From: Corallochytrium limacisporum
Taxonomy: Eukaryota > Opisthokonta
Length of the DNA stretch: 64,000 nt
NCBI GenBank assembly: GCA_002811645.1
Contig: PDIP01000030.1
Coordinates: 214,383 to 278,382 of the forward strand
Direction of reading: 5' to 3'
Position numbers and translations under genes: made by a program. This document shows, piece by piece, positions 41,848 to 51,545 of the stretch (the stretch's first letter is position 1; each line of letters starts with the position of its first letter). The notes under the pieces are model-generated. The model did no database searches and was not told the origin of the DNA. It saw nothing but the letters and a program-made list of their open reading frames with translations.

Positions 41848-44800
41848 TCATCCGTCATCCCCTTTGCTCCACATATCTTTGCGGAGCAACGACTTGTTGT
41901 TCAGATTCGGATCGGCCTCGATGTTTGGCAACGGTACTGGCACTCTCTTGGCAGGTCTTTCTTCCAAAGTTTTCTCCAGAAGGCCAAGCAGCATTTCGCT
42001 CTTGATGGGTTTAACCGCATAATGATCCATGCCGTTGGCAAGTCCGGCCGCGGCATCCTCTGACCCAACGCACGCTGACAGGCCGATCAGGTACGGGCGG
42101 TAGTCTCCCATGTCAGTGCATATCTGACGAGCTGCATCAAACCCGTTCATGACCGGCATGTGATAGTCAAGGATGACCAGATCGAACGGATTCTGCTTCA
42201 GTGCGTCGATCGCAAGCGCTCCATTTTCGACGATGACCAACTCCTTGACGTAGGGTTTAAGCAGCTTCAGGATAACTCGTTGATTAATCTTGTGGTCCTC
42301 GGCAACAAGAATTCGTGCATTCTTAAGCATCGCATAGCGAATGGTCTCGTCAGCCTCCTCCACACTGCTGTGGGTTCTGATATTGGGGAGCTGCATTGCA
42401 CTGCGAGTAGCTCCAATGACATCCCAAATGGTCACTACCTTAGGCAGATTGACAGACGGCAGTACGGCTTCCTCACCGTAGTCACCATCCACACTGCTGC
42501 TATTGCCTGTGCCGCTCGTGCCAGTGGTGGTGCTGTTTCCGGAAGGGAAGATACTTGCAAGGCGCTGATCAACAAAGCGCACGATGCGAATGTCTTTGGC
42601 TTCGGTGATTGCCTGGAGACGGCGACTGGCTTCAGGGCATAGGTGAGATGCAGTGCCCAGGTACACCAGCTTGACCATTTCATAGGGGAGATTGCCCATT
42701 GCTTGCTCCACGCTTGCGATGTCATCGCAAGCGATGGGTTTGAATCCGCAGAACACTCGCTGACTGGTAATGTTCAGTACCTCCTTCTCCTGTTCATTGC
42801 ATTTGAAGTAGACAACCACAGCGTTGTCAAAGGAAACCTGGCTATCAGAGGATGAGGGGGTGCTGCTGTCACGGAAACTAGGAATGCTACTGATCGGCTC
42901 TTGCAGTGTGTCCGTACTCTGCTCTTCCAGAGGCACAGTGATTGTGAACTGTGAGCCACAGTGGCTTCGTGATTCCACGGTCATAAAGCCACCCATTAGC
43001 TTCAAGAGTTTCATGCTAATGTGCAGGCCCAGACCAGTACCACCGTATTTGCGCGTCGTGGAACCATCGGCCTGGCTGAAGGGTTCAAAGATTTGCTGCA
43101 GTTGAGCAGCAGTCATACCGATTCCGGTGTCTGTGATGCGAAGGCGCAAGCGCTGACCACCAGGCACATCCTCAGATCCTAAAGAGGCTGTTTCGCTGCT
43201 GTCATCCTTCGGGCCAATATCGATGGCGATCTTGTCTACTTTGGCCAGATCAAGGTCACAGTCTTCCTTAGCTGATGAAGAGAGAGTTTCGTTAGAGATG
43301 TGATGCAAATCAAAAGCAGATTTTTCATTGGTGCTGTGCATATCTTCGCCATCTCCAAGGACATCGATGTGTACCGCGATGAATCCATGCTTGGTGAACT
43401 TTGCTGCGTTGCTGAGCATGTTCATAATAATCTGCCGCAGCCGGAATGGATCAATGTATACTGTGGAAGGCACATTCGGACCAATGATGGTGTACAAACG
43501 CACATCCTTCCCCACTGCTCGGGTGATCATGTTCATAGTATTCGTCGCAATGTCGCCAATTGAGCAGTGTTCGCGACACAATTCCACCTTGCCAGCATCG
43601 ATCTTGGTGACATCCAGGACATCCCTGATAATATCATTCAAGACATATGCGCTTTGGGTCATCAAATCGATGTTTTCTTCCTGTTCTTCGGTCAGATTTG
43701 GGGCCTTTGATAGCGATGGAGCAATGCCAATAATAGCATTTAGTGGAGTCAAAAGCTCATGGGACATCGTCGCAAGGAAGCGCATCTTACTAGCCATGTT
43801 TCGTTTGATATCTTCCGCAAAAGCTTTTCGCAGCCTCCTGCGATGGACTTGAGACACTGCAAGGTTCAGACAGATCAACAGACTGGTCACGAACATCACT
43901 ATCCACAGGATCAAGCAGACCAGAAAAATGGTGTCAGCCGTGCCAAGATCATCGCTCCCTTCCACGTAGGTTATGGTAAGCGCTTCCATGTCTGGAGAGA
44001 CAATGGTCATGTCATACCAGTTGGATGTGAACCTCGCTGGCAGGTCAGCCTTCAGCCAGCCAACCACACTTGACCGTGACTTCTGCGTGGCTTCTGGCTC
44101 TGCGTTGCTGATGGTTTTGTACAGGCTAGGGTGCAACTCCTGCATGGTGTTTCGATCATCATCAGGGAATAAAAATCCAGCCAATTGAGGAACTGGTGTG
44201 GTGCTAAACGCATACTTCAGGAAGTACCCCTCGCCATCATAGAGCATCTGGGATTTCTGGAACTCATTTACCAGCAATTTCTCCGCATTGACATTCATAA
44301 TCAAATAGACAATCGGCTGTCGGGTGACTTCATCGCACAAGATATGGCTCATCCGGAATGTGAACATGTAAGGCTCCTCGATTACCCCTTCTTCAGTGTG
44401 GAGATCCAAACGTGACATATACACTTCTGTAGAATTGAGGGAAATAGATGGTTCATGGTACTGGGTATCTGCCTTGTTCTCGAGCTGGTCGTCATCGTAA
44501 ACAATAGCAACTCCAGAATCTCTGTCCATGTCCACCCGAATAATTTCATCACCGGACATGTCTATCAGTCGCAACTTAAATAGATCATTGTAGTTTTCCA
44601 TGAAGGAGCTAAACAGCAACTGGGCACTTTCTTTACTCTCCGTAGTGTCTTCCCCGTTGTTGTACTCCTGTACAAATGTCCGAACCTTCTGAGACTGGCT
44701 CAGGAAACTCATCGCACTTGCATATACGTTCACTGCTCTGTCGACAGCAGCATCCAATGTATGGATATCACCGACCAGATCAATCTCCACCTTATCTATT

Positions 44801-45084
44801 GCTTGAGCAACTGATAGGTAATATGAAATCCAGATGAATAATGTCAGTACAACTATGGTAGGGACCCAGTACAACAAGAATTGTCGAAGGACGGCTTTTG
44901 AGTCCTTCCCCCGTCGAAGTTTCCGCCCCTTTGCCGAAGAAGCCACTGAAACTGACTTAGGATACGCCCGAGCAAAACCATCGTGAGTGTCTTTAATGTC
45001 CACTGCAATAAGCATCTGTTCTAACTCAAACGTCTCCTCCTGCTTTTCCAAGTGGGTAAAGTATTTCTGAACCCAGTTGCGCAT
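41848..45084 (-). CDS. Hybrid histidine kinase with extracytosolic Cache-like sensor
   Basis: 1078 residues. Two membrane spans (about 73-94 and 395-420) enclose a ~300-residue sensor that looks like a double Cache domain (LRLIDMSGDEIIRVDMD is typical). After a short linker come the HisKA H-box FLATMSHELLTPLNAIIG and the ATPase with N-box QIIMNMLSNAAKF, G1 DTGIGM and G2 GGTGLGLHISMKL. A degenerate receiver-like part (about 745-845) lacks an obvious phospho-Asp. The last 130 residues are a true receiver, with VAEDHKINQ, the phospho-Asp in VILDYHMPVMNG and the KPI Lys. It should sense an external signal and feed a phosphorelay. ATG 45084 is used; the frame upstream offers only TTG. Confidence 0.9.
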   Translation of the reverse strand: MRNWVQKYFTHLEKQEETFELEQMLIAVDIKDTHDGFARAYPKSVSVASSAKGRKLRRGKDSKAVLRQFLLYWVPTIVVLTLFIWISYYLSVAQAIDKVEIDLVGDIHTLDAAVDRAVNVYASAMSFLSQSQKVRTFVQEYNNGEDTTESKESAQLLFSSFMENYNDLFKLRLIDMSGDEIIRVDMDRDSGVAIVYDDDQLENKADTQYHEPSISLNSTEVYMSRLDLHTEEGVIEEPYMFTFRMSHILCDEVTRQPIVYLIMNVNAEKLLVNEFQKSQMLYDGEGYFLKYAFSTTPVPQLAGFLFPDDDRNTMQELHPSLYKTISNAEPEATQKSRSSVVGWLKADLPARFTSNWYDMTIVSPDMEALTITYVEGSDDLGTADTIFLVCLILWIVMFVTSLLICLNLAVSQVHRRRLRKAFAEDIKRNMASKMRFLATMSHELLTPLNAIIGIAPSLSKAPNLTEEQEENIDLMTQSAYVLNDIIRDVLDVTKIDAGKVELCREHCSIGDIATNTMNMITRAVGKDVRLYTIIGPNVPSTVYIDPFRLRQIIMNMLSNAAKFTKHGFIAVHIDVLGDGEDMHSTNEKSAFDLHHISNETLSSSAKEDCDLDLAKVDKIAIDIGPKDDSSETASLGSEDVPGGQRLRLRITDTGIGMTAAQLQQIFEPFSQADGSTTRKYGGTGLGLHISMKLLKLMGGFMTVESRSHCGSQFTITVPLEEQSTDTLQEPISSIPSFRDSSTPSSSDSQVSFDNAVVVYFKCNEQEKEVLNITSQRVFCGFKPIACDDIASVEQAMGNLPYEMVKLVYLGTASHLCPEASRRLQAITEAKDIRIVRFVDQRLASIFPSGNSTTTGTSGTGNSSSVDGDYGEEAVLPSVNLPKVVTIWDVIGATRSAMQLPNIRTHSSVEEADETIRYAMLKNARILVAEDHKINQRVILKLLKPYVKELVIVENGALAIDALKQNPFDLVILDYHMPVMNGFDAARQICTDMGDYRPYLIGLSACVGSEDAAAGLANGMDHYAVKPIKSEMLLGLLEKTLEERPAKRVPVPLPNIEADPNLNNKSLLRKDMWSKGDDG

Positions 45085-48000
45085 TGTCGTCTTCCGATTT
45101 GTTTGCAATTTAGTATGGTGCTATAACTTGAGAATTTGAACTCTCCCAGAGATCATGGTGGTTTCATCTTCGCCATATTGTTTATTAGCGTGTATTTCTG
45201 TTAATCGTTTTAGATTTCGTATTATGTTCACTCTATCAAGTCCAGAAACCACCTGTAGTCTTAGCGCTATTGATCATCCAAGTACCAGCTACCCTTTCCC
45301 CCCTTCAAATTAGTAGATCTGATCCATAACCATGATCATCTTGCTGCGCTCCCACTACACAACTTGATATCGCTGTGCGCACTATAAATCAATCCATGTC
45401 AGTCCTTTGGACATATTGGTCTCCAAACCCGCTTGCAAATAAACCCACTGCTACTGATGATGTGAAAGACCCAATGGTCGCGAAGCCTCTTAGTTAGATA
45501 CGTACCAGCAGCACCTCCCCCTTCCTGAAGAGCCACTCGGTACACCGCTCAGGCTCGAGGCCACCCCCCTCCCCCCCCTCCTCCCTTCCACTCCCTTTTT
45601 CCTGTATCACCAGTATAGACCCGATCTGTCACGTATTCTTGAATGATCTTCCCCTCCTGTGCAAATTCGCCCTAATTTGTCTATACATTTACTATCAGAT
45701 ATGGAACCTTACCCATTTCGAGCTCGGTGCACCCAGGGAAGGGACAGACAATTCCCCCACTTGGCTGGCAATAATGTGGCAATGCCTGGTCGGCTCAAAA
45801 AGAGCCCAAATCGCCGAAAAATCCAAAGATTATCTGGGCCTGAGATCGATAATGCACGTTATTTTCCCGTGGAACCGGACCAACCGATGGGCCCCCCTAT
45901 ACAATAATGAATAAATTTTCTTGGGAGGACAATTGTACAAGCAGCTCCCAGCCCCTGGTTGCCTCCTCTTATTTCTTTATCGCGACACGCATCAAGGTAT
46001 GCACATGACACGGACCATAATGGAAAGCAATGTTGAAATTGACATACGTACGTGTGTCGAGTAGGAACATACTCACGGCGTGTGTAGTGAGCCGTGCCTT
46101 GTTCACTACATATTTATTTGGCGTTGCGATGAGCTCCATGATGCTCGTCGTTCTGCCATACGGTCCTGCGATATTTCTAGTTGCTGTCTGTCATCAGCAG
46201 ATCACTGGCTGGGGAACGTTGGTGTAGCCACTTGGAATGGTTTGAGGGAAGCAGATAGTGGGTTCTGGAGGCGAGAGTGGGGAAGGGAGGGGGGGAATTG
46301 CGGGAATTTGGGAGGAAGGGTGGCAGTGGAAAAGATACTTAAAGAAGGATTCTTGGCCATACCAAACCCTGTGCCGAAATTCAGCCTGACCCTCTCTTTG
46401 CCTCACATTTGGTAATTTTTTTTGGTTACCCCCTCGCTTCCTCCTTGTTTCCTTCGGGTTGCTGTTTTTGGGGAGGGTACATTAAATATGTGACCCACTT
46501 TTTTGTCCTGCCACTGCTTCTGGTAGAGTGTATCCTAGTGCAGGTCGATACTGTCGATGGACACTCATGTGCAACACACCCGTTGTTTCCTCTCGACTCC
46601 CCCTCCCCTCCTCCCTTCTCTCCTTCCCTCTCCCTCCTCCCCCTCCATTTTCCCATCTCCCCTTTCCTTACCCCGCCGATCTCACTCTACCCGCGACCCC
46701 CAGCATGGCTTTTTTCATTTTCAAGTTAGCTCCCCTTGGCCAATCGCTGGCGATTTTTCTTCACTGCTTCCATTAGGTCGGACGTGCCGATAGTGGTTTT
46801 CAGGATCACGGACATGTACGCTCGCGGAGGGATGAACGTAAACCAAAACACAACATCGGTGTGCTCACTCGGGATGTTTTTACGGTGTCTTTCCATAAGT
46901 TTCCATAAGAGGACTTGAATAGAAATGGAGCGGTATGAAAACAAGATCAAAAAACAAAGAGAAACAAAAGCAAATCAAGATCTATGTAATTCCAAGACCC
47001 TTGCGATGTGAAAGTTTCAGGGAGCATGTGTTAACAGTGAGCTGGCAGGGCCAGCGTGTGACCAATGCACCAGAGACAAGCAAGCAGATCTGTACCCGGA
47101 ATTCCCGACATCGTCAATTCCTAACGTCGATCCTGAAAGGAAAATGTATTGCCACACATAAGTCTGTAAAATACGGGCATCCAACATCAAGACTCCGACG
47201 ATCACAAGGGACTTTTCGATTCTGGTGGATCGTAAGGCAAAATCTTAGAGGCCGGGCACATACAACGTACCGTTCTCCAAGAAAGACAGTAGATAGCGAA
47301 TACAGAAGAGATGGATGGAATTGATAGGGTTAATGCAACCGCAGAAAGAGTTTAACCTACTCTCTCCGGCATGAATAGACCCATGAACCGCCACCACTAT
47401 TGCCAATATTACTACACCATCGCGTAAAAAGTGGTGAATGATCCAAAGACGGTAGGGGAGAAGGAGCACTAGGGAGGGCACGACGCGTTCGCCTCCGAGA
47501 AGTTGTCCCGCGTACCCATTAACACCGGTCCTCTTTCGTTACCTTCGGCGTGCTATAGTAAATGTACTGATACCAATTTCCTGCCTAATTCGATGCTGCC
47601 TAGTTTTACATTTCGATGGTTCATGGTTTAGTGTTGTACCGCAGGGCATTATTATGGGCGAGGATGGGGACATATTGCCTAATTGAATAGGAACTGATTC
47701 ATTGGTGTACTGCATATGACCGCAGTAGCTTGTTTTGCTGTCGGTACGCTAACACTTCCCTTCCTCCCACTTGGCAAACCATATGGACGGTCGCTAGCCA
47801 GGGTATTGAGTACAGGAGATCGTGTGAACACACCGCGTCACATGTTAGGCATCAAGACGTCTTCTGTTTGGTATCCGTGCATGCTCTCAGCATGCCTCAG
47901 AGTAGGATGGATGACGAGGGAAAACAGACGCTGTGTGACAAGATCAATGCACCGCTACGCATACACCTTGCGCAAATGATCAATTGAACATCACCAATGC

Positions 48001-49416
48001 CACCCAATCGCATTCGCTCGTCACCGCTGCTGCGAACTTCGTCACACCGCACATGATTTGATACACTAGCCTGCGCGCCTCATCGAAATTGTCGAAGGTG
48101 TTTGAGGAACCTCCTCATGGACAACGGATCCACCCCAGAACGAGAACGCGAGAATGATCAAAATGATGTGCTTCCCAACAAGAATCGTAAATGCCAAGCA
48201 CATTGGGCCATCACACGTACTAGCAAGCGAGTAAGCAAGCTAGGCCATTGCACAACCCTGCGCGTTACGGAGCGGCGGGAGGATAGCCAGTAGAAAGAAG
48301 CCAATTAATTTTCCTGCTAAATATATGCAAATGGCTCAAACACATTCAACATTGACGTGAGACGTCCCTGGGCACAAAACGGAAACGTACCGGATGGGAC
48401 GTAGTCGTCCGTGACTATTTTTTGCGTCCATGGGGTCGCTCGATGGATTAATCCAAAATAATGATAACTGTCAAATATAGAGGGGTTCAGTTCATATCTG
48501 TTCGAAATACTCGCAATGGGTGGAGGCAGCTCAGCTCGCACAGCTGGCGGCGGCGGATGAGTGCGGCTGATCTGTGGAGAGTGAGAAACGGGCGGAGACC
48601 ACAAGGAAAGCATGAAACAAATTAAAGGTGTATCGGACAGTGTACAAGTGGCGGCCCATGCAAAAGTGTGGCGGTCCAACATCGACCCATCATTTCTGGT
48701 CCCGAATCAGCTGAGCGGTGAAGCAGAAAATAAATCTGCTGGCTTTCTCTGGTGCGGGACTTGCTCTGCCTCGGCCGCAGCGGGGCAAAAAAAACTACAC
48801 AGTTCTGGAACCAGCCAGCGCCGCCACCCGCGCAGGACGGAGTTAAAATTTATGGTGTGTAGATCGATGGAGAACAAACAAGCGGCCAGCGAATATTTTC
48901 TTCCGGGTATTCTCTCAAATCTTCCCGATTCGCATTTTTCTTGGGCGGGCAGCAGTGAGAGTGTTTGCGGTTTGATCCGGTGGATTCTGTTCGCTGTTGA
49001 CAAGGGATACTAGGAGTGTCAAGATTCTCTTTGTTGTGTGTGTGTGTACTAGGCCGTGTTGCGAACCCGTGGAGCAGAAATCTTTGGCCTCCACAGCCCC
49101 GCTGATTTCATACACCAACGGGGGATAAAAAAAGCCGGTGGTCCCTAGGAAATCGTGGTGGGTTTTGGAAAGTCAGTGTGTCGGCACTTTGCAAAAGAGG
49201 AAGGACATGGCGTTTGGCGCGGCGGTCAAAACCAGTGGGAAATGAAGACAAGGTAGATCAGAAAAAGTAGCGGAAATACTCACTGATTTCACTGGCCCTG
49301 CATACTGGTAAATAGCGGTCTACTGTGTTCGTAAACGTATTGCACAACGACCTTGGGCCCTTTGTCGATATCGAGGTTCAGACAGGGATATGTTATAGGC
49401 TGGAACGCCAATAATC
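45085..49416. other. Gene-poor 4.3 kb region
   Basis: The longest stretch without a recognised gene. Pyrimidine-rich tracts lie near 45560-45600 and 46590-46690, a GT run near 49037 and a TACTTAAAG near 46336 with no ATG at the usual distance. A 45-codon minus-strand frame (about 48117-47983, ending MFN-stop) has coding-like composition but a stop codon directly upstream. Other open frames here look random. It may hold non-coding RNAs or a decayed gene; I cannot tell. Confidence 0.4.
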
Positions 49417-51405
49417 ATGGACCTTACATTTTATTACAACGATCGGGACTGTGTAATTCAATTGCCCGAGGATGGCAGTGGTGACGATCTTCTTGAAATC
49501 CACAAGGTACTGAAGGAGGCCTTCGGTATCGAGGAAGACGCCATGCTAATGCTCTTTTCGAAGGACAGTCAGCTTGAAATGCTCCAGGAATACACAGACT
49601 TCAAGCGGTGGAATGAGAACGGTGTTAGCAACATTACTGTCAAGCTCAAGGAACCAGACGTGGATTCACAGGAAGGTGTCGCACAAGACGACGTCCTGGC
49701 GCAAATGCAGCACCAGCGCATGCAGCAGCAATTGCACCAAAAGGCACCGCCCAGACCTCCGAAGCAAGACTCTGTCACATCCATAGAAGTTCCTAGCGAA
49801 CCCACACATATACCATACCTCAAAAAGCGTACAGACAGTCTAGAATTCCTTGCACAGGGTAAGGGAGAGGCACCAAATGAAAGCATTCTCAACGCAGTGC
49901 GTACTCTGGCGGTGAAGGTCAACACCGTCGCTGGCAAGGTCGCATACCAGCCCTTCCTGATTGATTCCAACTGTTTCTACCGGGCAACAACCTATGTTTT
50001 TATGGAGCGTGCAATCCTAACCGGAGCAGGTAGTCAGCTAGCTAACCTTTTGAACAAAGTTAAATGGATGAAGGAAAAGGGAACGCCAAAGATTCAGCAG
50101 GACACCTTTGAACAGACTAGCTTCATCTTGAATACCACGTTGAAACAGATGGCTGAAGCTAGCAAGCAATCTGATAAGGAACGGGACAACGCTCTCATGA
50201 AATTGGCGAGGAACCTAGCTGAGGTATGGAACTATGAGAATGCCACACCGCAGCTCCACCACCTCGACCGGGCGCTTATGCTTATGAGCAGGGGCCTCAC
50301 TGTCAATACGATTGCTGCCAATTTAGCTAGTCGCTACGGGTTCTACCTTAACGAATTGGAGAATATGCAGCAGGTTATGGGATGGTGTCTGGATAACATT
50401 CTGCGCTGGGACCACCGAGTACCTCAACCGTTGGCTGTGGACGCGTTTGCGCGCGCCCTTGACATGCACATCTTGCTTCTACAGCCCCAGGGCGCAGACG
50501 ACAGTGGTGTTGTACTGGACGTGTCTTTATTTGGATACCAAGGGGATACAAAGCCGCAGCGGTCGAATACTTGTTGTCTCCTGTTAGTATTCCACTCGTT
50601 TGTGCGCATTAGTGTGAGCAGTGACGGTTTCGACCGCCTGTTGGGACAGGCGCGTCCCAAGTTCTTGACTCCCCAGGAGCAACAGGGTCTCTTTGGCAGC
50701 GTCAATGGCCAGGAAGCTGCCGATGATGGTGAGGCACAACAGGCTGACGAAATATCATCTCTGCATCCCGAAGACAAATCTAATCCGATGCGGAAATCCG
50801 GCACTAGCGTAGAAAACATTCAGACCTCATTGAATTCGGTGGATAAGTCAACATTGAATCTGCGGGATCAGAATACGTGGAAGCCATATGATAAAGTAGG
50901 ACCGGCAACTTCTGAACCCGGTGAAGCAGCCGACCAGGAAACCGCTGCCGCAACGCCACCGCCGTTGTTGCGCAGCGCTACGGACAACATGAACGACTGG
51001 GTAACGCAGACTGGCAACATTGACGTCTCGCCAGAATCGGAGGACGACGCCAAAGCGGAGGCCGCCCCGGCTCGGCCACCACGCCGCAAAGGTCACGGTA
51101 ACAGCGAGAATGCGCCTAAGGAAGTCCAGAGCTCGGTGTCCGGGGACGAGAAGGCGCGTCTGAGGAAGTCACATCCCCTTGGTCTCAGTAGTGATCATAT
51201 TCTCATCGACGATCCCAGCAATGCTCTCGGTGAGGCAGTACACGATGACGCCCCCTTGGTCTCAGTTAAGGAAAATACCAATTCGAATTCAGACACTGTG
51301 ACCATAAGCAAGAAGGAGTACGAGGAGCTATTGGAGAAGGTAGAGCGCCTGAAGATAATTGAAGACCAACTGAACGCTTTGAAGGCCCTGACAGGCGGCA
51401 AGTAA
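49417..51405 (+). CDS. PB1-like plus otubain-like (OTU) protein
   Basis: 662 residues. The N-terminal 78 residues read as a ubiquitin-like or PB1-type fold (DLTFYYNDRDCVIQLPED, ending in SNITVKLKE). A Gln-rich linker follows. Around 183-190 is DSNCFYRA, close to the DGNCFYRA active-site motif of otubains (peptidase C65), with Asp183 and Cys186. The helical region to about 350 and the PLAVDAFARALDMHILLL strand match the otubain layout. The expected catalytic His should follow a strand near 390-400, where FHSFVRI offers a His, but its spacing is unclear. The C-terminal 240 residues are disordered and end in a coiled coil (EYEELLEKVERLKIIEDQLNALK). Predicted deubiquitinase, perhaps weakened. Confidence 0.55.
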   Translation: MDLTFYYNDRDCVIQLPEDGSGDDLLEIHKVLKEAFGIEEDAMLMLFSKDSQLEMLQEYTDFKRWNENGVSNITVKLKEPDVDSQEGVAQDDVLAQMQHQRMQQQLHQKAPPRPPKQDSVTSIEVPSEPTHIPYLKKRTDSLEFLAQGKGEAPNESILNAVRTLAVKVNTVAGKVAYQPFLIDSNCFYRATTYVFMERAILTGAGSQLANLLNKVKWMKEKGTPKIQQDTFEQTSFILNTTLKQMAEASKQSDKERDNALMKLARNLAEVWNYENATPQLHHLDRALMLMSRGLTVNTIAANLASRYGFYLNELENMQQVMGWCLDNILRWDHRVPQPLAVDAFARALDMHILLLQPQGADDSGVVLDVSLFGYQGDTKPQRSNTCCLLLVFHSFVRISVSSDGFDRLLGQARPKFLTPQEQQGLFGSVNGQEAADDGEAQQADEISSLHPEDKSNPMRKSGTSVENIQTSLNSVDKSTLNLRDQNTWKPYDKVGPATSEPGEAADQETAAATPPPLLRSATDNMNDWVTQTGNIDVSPESEDDAKAEAAPARPPRRKGHGNSENAPKEVQSSVSGDEKARLRKSHPLGLSSDHILIDDPSNALGEAVHDDAPLVSVKENTNSNSDTVTISKKEYEELLEKVERLKIIEDQLNALKALTGGK

Positions 51406-51545
51406 GGATGGGCAGTTGCGGAGTCCCAGTACGATTAAATGTGTAACTTTCATATTGTTGGCGTATCTTATATTGTAAATGATTGGGGTTATATACAAGG
51501 GACACGTGCGTGCCGGTGATTGCCCGAGTCATGCACAATCCACAA

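Noticed and set aside
46726-46950. 74-codon minus-strand frame
   Set aside because: No family recognised, no promoter element, and composition not clearly coding.
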